From Pseudomonas sp. dw_612 (lineage in GTDB: Bacteria; Pseudomonadota; Gammaproteobacteria; Pseudomonadales; Pseudomonadaceae): a stretch of 64,000 bases of DNA. Shown piece by piece: positions 16,358 through 25,795 of the stretch. A program made the translations under genes and the position numbers. The notes beneath the pieces are model-generated. The model worked only from the letters and a program-made list of their open reading frames with translations, was not told the origin of the DNA and made no database searches. The first letter of the stretch is position 1, and each line of letters begins with the position of its first letter. The DNA lies in the NCBI RefSeq assembly GCF_018449725.1, contig NZ_JAAVVC010000001.1, forward strand, positions 248,001 to 312,000, read 5' to 3'.

Positions 16358-18781
16358 TTAGAAGTCGACGGTTGCCGACAAGAGGTAGGTTCGAGGGGTC
16401 GACAGCGTCAAGCCAGGCTCGCTGTCATCCGAGGCGCCTGCCGAACTCCAGAAGCGCTTGTCCGCCACGTTCTCGACATTGGCCCGCAAGGTGATGTTCT
16501 TTTCATCGACCTTGAACGCGTAGCGGGCGCCGACATCCATGCGCGTCCAGGCGTCGATTTCCTTGACGTTGGACTGGTCCAGGTACTGCGAGCTGGAATA
16601 GATGGCGCGGCTGGTCAGGGTCAGGCCTTCCACAGACCGCACGTCATACTCGGCGCCCACGTTGACGTTGTATTTCGGCGTCGCAGGCGCGCGATTGCCA
16701 TCGAAGAGGCCGTCGGTGGTCTTCTTCAACTCGCTGTCGATGTACATGACGCCACCGAGCAGGCGGAAGCCATTGAGCGGCTCGCCGAACATGCTCACTT
16801 CCACACCGGTGTTTTCGCGCTTGCCGTTCGGGCCGAAGACCCGCGTGTTGGCGTTGGTCTCGTAGGCCGGTTGCTTGATGCGGAACACGGCGGCGGTTAC
16901 GGCGAACGGACCCGCGTCGTACTTGGCGCCAACCTCGACCGAACGGCTGATGAACGGCGGAAAGATTTCGTCTTCGTTGACCGAGGTCGACGGTGCGATC
17001 TTGCCCTGGCTCAAGCCTTCCATGTAGTTGGCATACAGCGACAGCTTATCGGTGGCCTTGAACAGGATGCCGCCCGATGGCGAAACTTTTTCCTCGTCGT
17101 AGGCGGTGTCGCCTCTGACGTTATCGGTCCAGTCGTCAACCTTCACGCGCTGCCAGCGGGCGCCAAGGGTCAGCAGCACGCGATCATCAAAGAAGCCCAG
17201 GGTGTCGGACAACGCCACGCCGGTGGAGCGGTTCTCGGTGTAGACCTTCGAGTCCTGCCGCGTGGGATTGTTCGGCGTCGGGGTTTCCACCGGGTCGTAG
17301 AGGTTGCTGGGGGCGGAGGCATAACGGGCGCCGCCGTTTTCGAAGTCCATGTAGAAGTAGCTGGCCGCCAGGTTGATTTCATGGCTGACGGAACCGGTGT
17401 GGAACCAGTTGCGCACACCGAAATTGGCCGTCCGGACATTTTCATCACGGGTGAAGTCGCGCGGTTGAACGCTGAAATCACCGGCGTTGTTGGTGATGGA
17501 AACGGCATGCCGGAGGAAGTCATGATTGCTTTTGCGCGCGCCGACGCCGCCGTAGAGCATCACGGAATCGCTGACATCGAATTCGCCGCTCACCGTACCG
17601 AAGGTGTCTTTGGTCCGCGCCTTGCTCCAGGGCTGCGCATAGTTGCGGCGTACATCGCTGGCGTGGGGAACCTGCGCGTTGGCGCCGACGATCACACGCT
17701 CCTGCGGGGCGTCGGTATCACGCTCGGTGTGCCCGACGTCCGTCGAGAGCCGCAGACGTTCACCGCGAAAATCCAGGCCCAACACGAACATGTCGCGGTC
17801 GACACTCTGGTGATCCCATTCGGTGTCGCCGGACTGCTTCACGCCGTTAAAACGAATCCCGAACTTGTCGTCCTCACCAAAGCGCCGACCGATATCCACG
17901 GCGCCGCCGATCTGGTTATTGGAGGCGTAATTGGTGGTGAACGAGGTGATCGGCTTGTCGGTAGCGCGCTTGGGCACCACGTTGATCCCGCCACCGACGC
18001 TGCCCCGCGGTGAGATGCCGTTGATGAGCTGGCTCGGGCCTTTAATGATGTCGACCCGGTCGGCCATCTCCATGTCGATCGTATACGTCGGCAGGATGCC
18101 GTAGAGGCCGTTGTAGGAAACATCGCTGTTGAACAGGCTGAGCCCGCGAATGGTGAACTGCTCATAACGTCCGCCCGCCGGGTTGGTGGCGCGAACCGAC
18201 GGGTCGCTGGCCACCAGGTCGCCCAAGGTTCGCGCCTGCTGGTTCTTGACCGCCTCAGCGGTGTAGGTGGTCATGCTGAACGGCGTTTCCATGAAATCTT
18301 TCGAGCCCAGCAAGCCTTGTGAGCCTTTGCGCGCGACCTGACCACCGGCATACACCTCGGCGTCCGACCCGCCGGTGGCGCCGAGAATCGAAGTCGGCGC
18401 CAGTTGCAGGCTGCCGCCTTCTGGCGCCGGGGTCAGGATGTACGCTTGCTCGCCGACCGGCTGCAGTTGCAGACCGGAACCCTGCAGCAACCGGGCGAAG
18501 CCCTCTTCGACCGCGAACTCACCGGAAAGACCAGGGCTGTTACGACCGCTGACGAGCGCCGGGTCCACTGACAGATTGACCCCGGCCAACCCGGCGAACC
18601 GGGTCAGCGCGGCGCTGAGGCTGCCAGCCGGTACCTGATAACTGCGTCGAGACGCGTCGTCGGCCCAACCGGCAGTGATGAACAACGGACAGGCACTCAG
18701 GCTCAACAACAGACTCAAGTGCAACAACGGGCGCAGCCTGGAAGGAGTCAGACGCGTACTGCAAGGCATCACTGCGGGCAT
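16358..18781 (-). CDS. TonB-dependent siderophore receptor with STN signalling domain
   Basis: An 807-residue outer-membrane transducer. A signal peptide (about residues 1-40, ending ITAGWA) is followed by an STN domain (YQVPAGSLSAALTRFAG to about residue 100), a plug starting near KDFMETPFSMTTYTAEAV, and a 22-strand barrel ending in phenylalanine (LLSATVDF). The STN domain contacts FecR, so binding of the ferric siderophore should activate the upstream FecI sigma factor. It should import ferric achromobactin (the Acr role). I chose the ATG at 18781 for its signal peptide and gaga ribosome-binding site; a start at 18856 would overlap fecR. Confidence 0.9.
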   Translation of the reverse strand: MPAVMPCSTRLTPSRLRPLLHLSLLLSLSACPLFITAGWADDASRRSYQVPAGSLSAALTRFAGLAGVNLSVDPALVSGRNSPGLSGEFAVEEGFARLLQGSGLQLQPVGEQAYILTPAPEGGSLQLAPTSILGATGGSDAEVYAGGQVARKGSQGLLGSKDFMETPFSMTTYTAEAVKNQQARTLGDLVASDPSVRATNPAGGRYEQFTIRGLSLFNSDVSYNGLYGILPTYTIDMEMADRVDIIKGPSQLINGISPRGSVGGGINVVPKRATDKPITSFTTNYASNNQIGGAVDIGRRFGEDDKFGIRFNGVKQSGDTEWDHQSVDRDMFVLGLDFRGERLRLSTDVGHTERDTDAPQERVIVGANAQVPHASDVRRNYAQPWSKARTKDTFGTVSGEFDVSDSVMLYGGVGARKSNHDFLRHAVSITNNAGDFSVQPRDFTRDENVRTANFGVRNWFHTGSVSHEINLAASYFYMDFENGGARYASAPSNLYDPVETPTPNNPTRQDSKVYTENRSTGVALSDTLGFFDDRVLLTLGARWQRVKVDDWTDNVRGDTAYDEEKVSPSGGILFKATDKLSLYANYMEGLSQGKIAPSTSVNEDEIFPPFISRSVEVGAKYDAGPFAVTAAVFRIKQPAYETNANTRVFGPNGKRENTGVEVSMFGEPLNGFRLLGGVMYIDSELKKTTDGLFDGNRAPATPKYNVNVGAEYDVRSVEGLTLTSRAIYSSSQYLDQSNVKEIDAWTRMDVGARYAFKVDEKNITLRANVENVADKRFWSSAGASDDSEPGLTLSTPRTYLLSATVDF

Positions 18782-18848
18782 TGAGAATCTCTCTGATTTC
18801 GTTTCACTTGCCTTGAATGACAAGCGACACGAAAAAAGGGGACACGCC

Positions 18849-19799
18849 TCAAACAATATTTTTGCGCGGCAGTAGCGTTACCCAATAACGCGTACGCGAA
18901 TGCACCTCCAGCGGCAGGCTGGCCGCTAGCAACGCAAGGATGCGATCAGTGTCTTCCAGGCGAAAACTGCCGGTGACGCGCAGGGATTCAAGTTCCGGCT
19001 CCCAGCGCAATATGCCTGGACGATAGGTGCTGAGTTCGCGCAGAAAATCCCCCAAGGGTTGGTTCTGCGCCATCAGCACCCCGTCGCGCCAGCCCGGGGC
19101 AAGCACGTCGAATGGCTCCACAGCGCCAGCACCTATCGCCTGAAGGTTGACTTGCTGGCCACCGCGCAACGAAAAGACTGGCCCGCGCAGAGGCTGCAAC
19201 TGCACCGCGCCTTTAAGCACGGACACCTTGCACCCCGTCTGCCCCTGGCGCACGCACACTTCACTTTGACTGACGATCACTTGCCCGAAGTGCGTCTGGA
19301 TTGTCAGCGGCGAAGACCCGGGCACATTCAGCGCGATTTCACCTTCCACGAGTTTCAGAAGCCGATTCTTCATATCGATATCGACGGCACTCGCGGTGTT
19401 CAATTGCAGCGTGCTGCCATCGCTCAACTGGACTTTCTTGCCCTCCCCGGTCGCGGTCCGCAGGTCGGCGCTCCAGACATCCAGCGGCAACTGTCGACTG
19501 ATCAGCCAAGCTGTCGGCACCAGCGCCACCGCGCCGACAGCGCGTTTGAGGACGGTGCGTCGACTGGCTTGCGGACGGTCCAGGCTGGCCATCGCCAGGG
19601 CGGGTGGCAGGTCGGCAAAGCGTTGGCGCAAAAGTTGCGCCTTTTGCCAGGCCTGCTCGTGACTGGAATGGCTATCACGCCAACTCTGCAACTCGGCGCG
19701 ATCGCGCTCATTGGCGGAGCCGGATTCCATCAGCGCCAGCCACTGCGCGGCGGCCCGCACGACCTGGCGGGCTTCAGCCGAAGGTGCTGAACCGATCAC
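18849..19799 (-). CDS. FecR-type anti-sigma regulator
   Basis: A 316-residue inner-membrane regulator: an N-terminal cytoplasmic FecR_N segment (WLALMESGSANERDRAELQ), one membrane segment, and a periplasmic FecR domain (TATGEGKKVQLSDGSTLQLN) that receives the receptor STN signal. Just before the membrane segment is SRRTVLK (about residues 79-85), a twin-arginine-like motif. I chose the GTG at 19799 because it overlaps the fecI stop (GTGA); an ATG at 19817 is an alternative adding six residues. It lies between fecI and the receptor gene, the usual arrangement for cell-surface signalling. Confidence 0.9.
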   Translation of the reverse strand: MIGSAPSAEARQVVRAAAQWLALMESGSANERDRAELQSWRDSHSSHEQAWQKAQLLRQRFADLPPALAMASLDRPQASRRTVLKRAVGAVALVPTAWLISRQLPLDVWSADLRTATGEGKKVQLSDGSTLQLNTASAVDIDMKNRLLKLVEGEIALNVPGSSPLTIQTHFGQVIVSQSEVCVRQGQTGCKVSVLKGAVQLQPLRGPVFSLRGGQQVNLQAIGAGAVEPFDVLAPGWRDGVLMAQNQPLGDFLRELSTYRPGILRWEPELESLRVTGSFRLEDTDRILALLAASLPLEVHSRTRYWVTLLPRKNIV

Positions 19800-20305
19800 A
19801 GCTCCACCAGCAGGCAATGTTCGTAGGCCTGGGCCATGTAGCGCTTGATCGTGCGTTCCGAAACTTGCAGACGCTCGGCGATCTCTTGATAGCCAAGGCC
19901 TTCGAGCTGACTCCAGAGAAATGCCCGTCGCACCGGGCTCGGCAAGCCATCGAGCAATTCGTCCAGGGCTTGCAGGGTTTCCAGCAGGATCCAGCGCTGC
20001 TCGGGAGATGGCACGCAGTCCTCAGGCAGCAGCGCCAATGCACTGAGGTAGGCTTGCTCCAGACTGCGGCGCTTGTAGAAGTTGGTGAGCAGGCGCTTGC
20101 CGACTGTGGCCAGGTAGGCGCGGGGTTCTTGCAGGTCGGCGATGTGCTGGGAGCTGGCGAGTAAACGCACGAACGTGTCCTGGCTGAGGTCCGCCGCATC
20201 GTTGCCGTTGCTCATGCGTCGTCTCAACCAGCTTTCAAGCCAGCCCCGGTGGTCGCGGTACAGGTCGTGGAAGGTTTGCCCCGTCGGCATCGCTGCATCA
20301 CTCAT
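19796..20305 (-). CDS. FecI-type ECF sigma factor
   Basis: A 169-residue ECF sigma factor of the iron-starvation group. Region 2 is FHDLYRDHRGWLESWLRRRM through DLSQDTFVRLL; region 4 is LPSPVRRAFLWSQLEGLGYQEIAERLQVSERTIKRYMAQA with its helix-turn-helix. It should direct RNA polymerase to the receptor promoter when the FecR-receptor pair signals ferric siderophore outside. It is the first gene of a fecI-fecR-receptor unit and has a candidate Fur box about 31 bases before its start. Confidence 0.93.
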   Translation of the reverse strand: MSDAAMPTGQTFHDLYRDHRGWLESWLRRRMSNGNDAADLSQDTFVRLLASSQHIADLQEPRAYLATVGKRLLTNFYKRRSLEQAYLSALALLPEDCVPSPEQRWILLETLQALDELLDGLPSPVRRAFLWSQLEGLGYQEIAERLQVSERTIKRYMAQAYEHCLLVEL

Positions 20306-20335
20306 CTAATGGAACCCTGCGCGAAGAAATATTTT

Positions 20336-20356
20336 AAATGCGACTCATTCTAATTA
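20336..20356 (-). promoter_or_regulatory. Candidate Fur box upstream of fecI
   Basis: Read on the minus strand the site is taattagaatgagtcgcatt, strongly like the Pseudomonas Fur-box form aatgagaatgattcgcattt. It lies 31 bases upstream of the fecI start codon in an AT-rich promoter region. Fur with iron would therefore repress the whole signalling unit. Confidence 0.68.
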
Positions 20357-20589
20357 GTGATGGGACTTCAAATAAAGCGCTTTGTGCGGTTTGCACCCAG
20401 TAAATACTTGAATAAATCAATGCCGAGAGAGGGATTTCGGCGCGCAAGCACCGGTTAATCAGGGCTGCGGGTGTTTGAGGGGAGTTATCACGAAACGTCA
20501 GAATTCATTGCCGATCGCGCCTGTTCGGCGGATGCGAATCCCTGAGGTGAGTGAAAAGGAGAGAAAAGCCAAATCGCAGACACAAAAAA

Positions 20590-20609
20590 CCCCGGTCTTT
20601 CGACCAGGG
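20590..20609 (-). terminator. Rho-independent terminator of the tRNA-Val-Asp-Asp unit
   Basis: A stem with ggtc/gacc core and flanking ccc/ggg arms around a tttc loop is followed, on the minus strand, by a run of T (the aaaaaa at 20584-20589). It lies about 78 bases beyond the last tRNA-Asp, in the right orientation. The rest of 20306-20686 contains only the fecI promoter region and no convincing gene. Confidence 0.7.
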
Positions 20610-20686
20610 TCTTTGCTATCGACTCGAAGTAAGCCAGCGGCTTTTCTTCGTAGCTCCAAGGCGTTCAGTGGGCCTTGAAGCAGATA

Positions 20687-20763
20687 TGGCGCAGCGGACG
20701 GGACTCGAACCCGCGACCCCCGGCGTGACAGGCCGGTATTCTAACCGACTGAACTACCGCTGC
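20687..20763 (-). tRNA. tRNA-Asp (GTC)
   Basis: A 77-base tRNA with encoded CCA. The acceptor stem is gcagcgg/ccgctgc, the T-arm has ggttcgagtcc, and the anticodon loop ctgtcac gives GTC. It is the second of two identical tRNA-Asp copies in a Val-Asp-Asp unit. Confidence 0.97.
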
Positions 20764-20856
20764 GTATCGCTTTGGACTTGCGTCCAAGTAACTCGTCTGA
20801 CTGGAAGCTTCGAGGCTTTCAATCTCGAAGCAGGCTCAAAACCTGCTTCGGAAATA

Positions 20857-20933
20857 TGGCGCAGCGGACGGGACTCGAACCCGCGACCCCCGGCGTGACA
20901 GGCCGGTATTCTAACCGACTGAACTACCGCTGC
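20857..20933 (-). tRNA. tRNA-Asp (GTC)
   Basis: A 77-base tRNA with encoded CCA, identical over the mature sequence to the copy 93 bases downstream. The anticodon is GTC. It lies between tRNA-Val and the second tRNA-Asp. Confidence 0.97.
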
Positions 20934-20988
20934 GCGTCGGTGGAGGCTTTTAAAAGCTTCCATCTTGCTTTCGCAAGACTCTCGGAAG

Positions 20989-21064
20989 TGGTGGGTGATG
21001 ACGGGATCGAACCGCCGACATTCTGCTTGTAAGGCAGACGCTCTCCCAGCTGAGCTAATCACCC
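20989..21064 (-). tRNA. tRNA-Val (TAC)
   Basis: A 76-base tRNA with encoded CCA. The acceptor stem is gggtgat/atcaccc and the anticodon loop cttacaa gives TAC. It is the first gene of the Val-Asp-Asp transcription unit. Confidence 0.97.
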
Positions 21065-21086
21065 GTTTGCATCTCCGAGGCCGCGA

Positions 21087-21115
21087 AATTTACGCAGGTA
21101 GCGAACCTAAGTCAA
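21087..21115 (-). promoter_or_regulatory. Promoter of the tRNA-Val-Asp-Asp unit
   Basis: On the minus strand, -35 ttgact (21110-21115) and -10 taaatt (21087-21092) are separated by exactly 17 bases. A GC-rich discriminator (tcgcggcc) follows, as expected for a stringently controlled stable-RNA promoter. Confidence 0.75.
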
Positions 21116-21137
21116 TAGCAGGATTGAAGTTTTTTCA

Positions 21138-21259
21138 AAACAGCTTCAAGTCCCAAGCTTCAAGCCGCAAGGAAAAGCAGGATTGCGTATTAAGCCCCGC
21201 AGAGGCTCGCCCTTGCTTGCAGCTTGTAGCTTGAAACTTGCGGCTGTCTACGCGTAGAC
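21138..21259. repeat. agcttcaag-type inverted repeat cluster behind the SDR gene
   Basis: Two blocks of related short words (agcttcaagccgcaag near 21156-21171 and, inverted, the cttgcagcttgtagcttgaa block near 21216-21235) face each other. The block ends in a perfect 14-bp palindrome, gtctacgcgtagac, at 21246-21259 that spans the stop codon of the SDR gene. It probably folds into a hairpin at the end of the metZ/SDR transcript. Confidence 0.6.
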
Positions 21260-22021
21260 CATCTTCTTGGTCATCCCGCCATCCACCACGAACTCCTGGC
21301 CCGTGACAAAACCAGCATTCCTGGACAACAGCCACGCCACCATCGCCGCCACATCCTCGACCGTCCCCACCCTGCCCGCCGGGTGCTGGACATGGTCGGC
21401 TTCGGTCAGCGGTTCGGCGCGCCGTGCCGACGGATCACGTGCGTCGATCCAGCCGGGGCTGACCGCATTTACACGGATCTCCGGCCCCAGGCTGATCGCC
21501 AACGCGTGAGTCAGGGCCAACAGGCCGCCCTTGCTCGCCGCGTAAGCCTCTGTGTCCGGTTCCGACTGCCCGGCACGGGTCGAGGCCAGGTTGACGATTG
21601 CACCGTTGTGAGCACGCAGGTACGGCGCACAGTGCTTGGCCAGCAACATCGGCCCACTGAGGTTGACCGCCAATACGCGGTTCCAGTAGGCCAGATCGAG
21701 ACTTTCCAGGGTGATGTTGTGCGGATCGGCCACCGCCGCGTTGCACACCAACGCATCCAGACGCCCGAACTGCCCCAGCACCTCGGCAACGCCCAACGCC
21801 ACCTGCCCTTCGTTCGAGACGTCCATGGCGATGAACCAGGCGTTGTCGCCCAGCACCTTCGCCACTTTCGAACCGCGCACGCGGTCCAGATCCGTCAACA
21901 CCACCTGCCAGCCTTCGCTGATCAGCCAGGCCGCGATACCCAGGCCGATGCCGCGCGCAGCACCGGTGACCAGCGCAACGCGGCCATGGGTGCCTGTACT
22001 CGGTGTGGACAACTCGATCAC
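21248..22021 (-). CDS. SDR family oxidoreductase
   Basis: A 257-residue classical short-chain dehydrogenase. It shows the NAD(P) glycine motif [10 protein letters not shown] (about residues 19-28), NAA in VCNAAVADP, the catalytic serine in NLASTRAG and YAASK. The C-terminal [13 protein letters not shown] is typical of the family. The GTG start overlaps the metZ stop codon (GTGA), so it is coupled to metZ. The same pair occurs in P. aeruginosa (PA3106/PA3107). The substrate is unknown. Confidence 0.88.
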   Translation of the reverse strand: MIELSTPSTGTHGRVALVTGAARGIGLGIAAWLISEGWQVVLTDLDRVRGSKVAKVLGDNAWFIAMDVSNEGQVALGVAEVLGQFGRLDALVCNAAVADPHNITLESLDLAYWNRVLAVNLSGPMLLAKHCAPYLRAHNGAIVNLASTRAGQSEPDTEAYAASKGGLLALTHALAISLGPEIRVNAVSPGWIDARDPSARRAEPLTEADHVQHPAGRVGTVEDVAAMVAWLLSRNAGFVTGQEFVVDGGMTKKMVYA

Positions 22022-23229
22022 AAGGCAGCCAGCCCGCGCGCCAGATCGACTTGCAGGTCTGCCACGTCTTCCAGGCCGACCGCGATGCGGATCAGACTGT
22101 CACGGATGCCCGCCGCTTCACGCTCTTGCGGTGCCAGACGGCCGTGGGAGGTGGTGCTCGGGTGGGTGATGGTGGTCTTGGTGTCGCCCAAGTTGGCAGT
22201 GATGGAAATCAGTCGGGTCGCATCGATAAAGCGCCAGGCGCCCTCTTTGCCGCCCTTCACCTCGAAACTCACGACCGCGCCGAAACCCTTCTGCTGACGC
22301 TGGGCCAGTTCGTGCTGCGGATGGCTTTTGAGGCCGGCGTAATGGACTTTTTCGATGCCGTCCTGCTGCTCCAGCCATTCGGCCAGTTGCTGGGCGTTGG
22401 CACAATGGGCCTTCATCCGCAGGTTCAGGGTTTCGAGGCCCTTGAGGAAAATCCAGGCGTTGAACGGACTGAGGGTCGGCCCGGCGGTGCGCAGAAAACC
22501 CACGACTTCTTTCATCTGCTCACTGCGGCCAGCCACGACGCCGCCCATGCAACGGCCTTGGCCGTCGATGAACTTGGTCGCCGAGTGCACGACGATGTCC
22601 GCGCCCAGCTTCAACGGCTGCTGCAACGCCGGGGTGCAGAAGCAGTTGTCGACCACCAGCATCGCGCCCTTGGCGTGAGCGATTTTCGACAGTTCGGCGA
22701 TGTCCACCAACTCGGCCAGCGGGTTGGAGGGCGACTCGACGAACAGTAATTTGGTGTTGGTCTTGATCGCTGCGTCCCAGCCGGACAGCTCCGCCAGCGG
22801 CACGTAGTCGACTTCGATGCCAAAGCGCTTGAAGTACTTCTCGAACAGGCTGATGGTCGAACCGAACACGCTACGCGATACCAGCACATGGTCGCCGGCG
22901 CTGCACAGGCTCATCACCACCGCCATGATCGCGGCCATGCCAGTGGCTGTGGCCACCGCTTGCTCGGCGCTTTCCAGCGCGGCAATGCGCTCTTCGAACG
23001 CGCGCACGGTCGGGTTGGTGTAGCGCGAGTAAACGTTGCCCGGCACTTCGCCAGAAAAGCGCGCTGCCGCGTCAGCAGCGGTACGAAAGACGTAGCTGGA
23101 AGTGAAGAACATCGGATCACCATGTTCGCCTTCCGGCGTACGGTGCTGACCGGCGCGTACGGCCAGGGTATCGAACGCTACGCCATCGAGGTCGCTGTCC
23201 AGCCGACCGGCATCCCAATCCTGACTCAT
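22018..23229 (-). CDS. metZ: O-succinylhomoserine sulfhydrylase MetZ
   Basis: A 403-residue enzyme of the Cys/Met-metabolism PLP family, the length of P. aeruginosa MetZ. The PLP lysine lies in [13 protein letters not shown], and [14 protein letters not shown] and [14 protein letters not shown] are family hallmarks. It makes homocysteine directly from O-succinylhomoserine and sulfide in methionine synthesis. The ATG at 23229 ([10 protein letters not shown]) is preferred; a longer reading runs back through the REP element upstream. Confidence 0.95.
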   Translation of the reverse strand: MSQDWDAGRLDSDLDGVAFDTLAVRAGQHRTPEGEHGDPMFFTSSYVFRTAADAAARFSGEVPGNVYSRYTNPTVRAFEERIAALESAEQAVATATGMAAIMAVVMSLCSAGDHVLVSRSVFGSTISLFEKYFKRFGIEVDYVPLAELSGWDAAIKTNTKLLFVESPSNPLAELVDIAELSKIAHAKGAMLVVDNCFCTPALQQPLKLGADIVVHSATKFIDGQGRCMGGVVAGRSEQMKEVVGFLRTAGPTLSPFNAWIFLKGLETLNLRMKAHCANAQQLAEWLEQQDGIEKVHYAGLKSHPQHELAQRQQKGFGAVVSFEVKGGKEGAWRFIDATRLISITANLGDTKTTITHPSTTSHGRLAPQEREAAGIRDSLIRIAVGLEDVADLQVDLARGLAAL

Positions 23230-23291
23230 GCTGTCACTCCTTGCCCTGTTCTCTAATAGATACAAAACCGGCCTGGAGGGGAACACCGATA

Positions 23292-23385
23292 CTGTAGGAG
23301 CGAGGCTTGCCCGCGAAGGCGTCATCACATTCAACATCACTGTTGCCTGTGACACCGCCTTCGCGGGCAAGCCTCGCTCCTACAG
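23292..23385. repeat. Paired inverted REP (BIME)
   Basis: The unit tgtaggagcgaggcttgccc opens the element and its reverse complement closes it, with a 37-base spacer. It is the same REP type as the block at 198-406. It lies between purF and metZ and could separate their expression levels. Confidence 0.9.
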
Positions 23386-23403
23386 ATGCAGGCCGGTAGT
23401 TAC

Positions 23404-24909
23404 TCAGTTGTTATACAGATCAATGATCGCGCTGACTGCCTGGGTCTTGACCTTGGAGGCATCGTTGCGTGCCTGCTCGATCTTGTTCAGGTAAGCCTCG
23501 TCGACGTCGCCGGTGACGTATTTGCCATCAAACACCGCGCAATCGAAATTCTCGATCTTGATCTTGCCGCCACCGACCGCTTCGATCAAGTCAGGCAAGT
23601 CCTGATAGATCAGCCAGTCGGCGCCGATCAGATCCGCCACGTCCTGGGTCGAACGGTTGTGGGCGATCAGCTCGTGAGCGCTCGGCATGTCGATGCCGTA
23701 GACGTTCGGGTAGCGAACGGCCGGGGCAGCGGAGCAGAAGTAGACGTTTTTCGCGCCGGCTTCGCGGGCCATCTGGATGATCTGCTTGCACGTGGTACCG
23801 CGAACGATCGAGTCGTCCACCAGCATCACGTTCTTGCCGCGGAATTCCAGTTCAATGGCGTTGAGCTTCTGGCGTACGGATTTTTTCCGTGCGGCCTGGC
23901 CCGGCATGATGAAGGTCCGGCCGATGTAGCGGTTCTTCACAAAGCCTTCGCGGAACTTGACGCCCAAGTGGTTCGCCAGCTCCAGGGCCGCGGTGCGGCT
24001 GGTGTCCGGGATCGGGATGACCACGTCGATGTCGTGTTCTGGACGCTCGCGCAGGATCTTGTCGGCGAGCTTCTCGCCCATGCGCAGACGGGCCTTGTAG
24101 ACCGACACGCCGTCGATGATCGAGTCCGGACGCGCCAGGTAGACGTGTTCGAAGATGCACGGGGTCAGGGACGGGTTGGTCGCACATTGACGGGTGTGCA
24201 GCTTGCCGTCTTCAGTGATGTAGACCGCTTCGCCCGGTGCCAGGTCGCGAATCAGGGTGAAACCGAGCACGTCCAGGGACACGCTTTCGGAGGCGATCAT
24301 GTACTCGACGCCTTCGTCGGTGTGACGCTGACCGAAGACGATCGGGCGGATACCGTGCGGGTCGCGGAAACCGACGATGCCGTAACCGGTGACCATCGCC
24401 ACGACGGCGTAACCACCGACGCAACGGTTGTGCACGTCAGTCACGGCGGCGAACACGTCTTCTTCGGTTGGCTGCAACTTGCCGCGCTGGGCCAGTTCGT
24501 GCGCGAACACGTTGAGCAGCACTTCCGAATCGGAATTGGTGTTGACGTGGCGCAGGTCAGATTCGTAAATCTCCTTGGCCAGTTGTTCAACGTTGGTCAG
24601 GTTACCGTTGTGCGCCAGGGTGATGCCGTAAGGCGAGTTGACGTAAAACGGTTGGGCTTCGGCCGAAGTCGAGCTGCCCGCGGTCGGGTAACGCACATGG
24701 CCAATGCCCATGTGACCGACCAGGCGCTGCATGTGACGCTGATGGAACACGTCACGAACAAGACCATTGTCCTTGCGCAGGAATAACCGGCCATCATGGC
24801 TGGTGACAATACCGGCAGCGTCCTGGCCGCGGTGCTGGAGGACGGTTAGCGCGTCATACAGCGCCTGATTGACGTTCGACTTACCGACGATACCGACGAT
24901 GCCACACAT
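23404..24909 (-). CDS. purF: Amidophosphoribosyltransferase PurF
   Basis: A 501-residue first enzyme of purine synthesis. The mature N-terminal catalytic cysteine follows the start methionine ([10 protein letters not shown]), the glutaminase domain has GHVRYPT, and the PRPP loop is [13 protein letters not shown]. It converts PRPP and glutamine to phosphoribosylamine. The ATG at 24909 is chosen because Cys2 must become N-terminal. The gene follows cvpA after 41 bases, the usual cvpA-purF pairing. Confidence 0.97.
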   Translation of the reverse strand: MCGIVGIVGKSNVNQALYDALTVLQHRGQDAAGIVTSHDGRLFLRKDNGLVRDVFHQRHMQRLVGHMGIGHVRYPTAGSSTSAEAQPFYVNSPYGITLAHNGNLTNVEQLAKEIYESDLRHVNTNSDSEVLLNVFAHELAQRGKLQPTEEDVFAAVTDVHNRCVGGYAVVAMVTGYGIVGFRDPHGIRPIVFGQRHTDEGVEYMIASESVSLDVLGFTLIRDLAPGEAVYITEDGKLHTRQCATNPSLTPCIFEHVYLARPDSIIDGVSVYKARLRMGEKLADKILRERPEHDIDVVIPIPDTSRTAALELANHLGVKFREGFVKNRYIGRTFIMPGQAARKKSVRQKLNAIELEFRGKNVMLVDDSIVRGTTCKQIIQMAREAGAKNVYFCSAAPAVRYPNVYGIDMPSAHELIAHNRSTQDVADLIGADWLIYQDLPDLIEAVGGGKIKIENFDCAVFDGKYVTGDVDEAYLNKIEQARNDASKVKTQAVSAIIDLYNN

Positions 24910-24950
24910 GCGACGCAACCCCTACTTAATGGATCTGAACTGAACACAAC

Positions 24951-25511
24951 TCACTGAGGCGTTTTGGCCGTCGGCAAGAGGTGTTCCTTGAACGGAATTT
25001 CAGCGGGTACGCTGATTCCGCTGGCAAGCCACTGACTGCTCCACCCGAGGATCAGGTTTTTGGACCAGTCTGCGACCAATAAAAATTTTGGCACGAGCTG
25101 TGATTCTTTCCACCAGCTGTCCTGCTGTACCGGCCCCAGGCTCAACAGCCCGACCGCCACGACCACCAGCAACACGCCACGCGCGGCGCCGAAAGCCATG
25201 CCGAGGAATCGATCGGTCCCGGACAGGCCGGTGACGCGAACCAATTCGCCGATAAGATAATTGATCATTGCGCCTACGATTAACGTGGCGACAAACATGA
25301 TGGCGCAGCCCGTGATCACACGGGCCGAAGGCGTTTCGATGTATCCGGCGAGGTACTCGGACAGTGAACCACCGAACATCCAGGCGACGACTCCTGCGAT
25401 GATCCAGGTCACCAGCGATAGTGCTTCTTTGACGAAGCCGCGGCTCAGACTGATCAATGCGGAGATGGCGACGATTGCAACGATCGCCCAGTCAACCCAG
25501 GTAAATGGCAC
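24951..25511 (-). CDS. cvpA: CvpA family inner-membrane protein
   Basis: A 186-residue protein with four predicted membrane segments (WAIVAIVAISALISL, WIIAGVVAWMFG, VITGCAIMFVATLIVG and VLLVVVAVGLLSL). CvpA is known for its link to colicin V production and purF. The start codon is GTG (MPFTWVDW) and the ribosome-binding site is weak. It directly precedes purF, matching PA3109-PA3108. Confidence 0.93.
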   Translation of the reverse strand: MPFTWVDWAIVAIVAISALISLSRGFVKEALSLVTWIIAGVVAWMFGGSLSEYLAGYIETPSARVITGCAIMFVATLIVGAMINYLIGELVRVTGLSGTDRFLGMAFGAARGVLLVVVAVGLLSLGPVQQDSWWKESQLVPKFLLVADWSKNLILGWSSQWLASGISVPAEIPFKEHLLPTAKTPQ

Positions 25512-25638
25512 AGTGCAGCCTACAGACGGATAAGGCGGCGCATTTTAGCAGAGCCCATGCTTATCGGTAAGCTGCGATTGTCAGTGCATTTCAAATCAGG
25601 GCGATAGTATTAACCCGTATCGAGCTGCGCTACGTCCT

Positions 25639-25775
25639 GTAGCAGCTGGCGAAGCCTGCGTTCGACTGCGCAGCAGTCGCGAATTCAGCCGCCGCGACCG
25701 TTCAATAAGACCGTGGACGCAGGGTTTACGACTGCTTCGCAGCCGGACGCAGCCTCGCAGGCTCGGCAGCTGCTA
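25639..25775. repeat. About 140-bp palindromic repeat, gtagcagctg family
   Basis: The element starts with gtagcagctg and ends with its inverse cagctgctac, with further imperfect pairing (gcgttcgactgcg against cagccggacgc). Two other members lie at 45237-45385 and 49294-49423. It occupies most of the gap between the SPOR-domain gene and cvpA, which otherwise holds nothing recognisable. Confidence 0.8.
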
Positions 25776-25795
25776 CGTCAGTCGCGGCGCTGCTG

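Noticed and set aside
16282..16494. Short plus-strand frame in front of the receptor gene end
   Set aside because: It runs into the antisense of the receptor gene, has no ribosome-binding site and an Arg-rich sequence without motifs.
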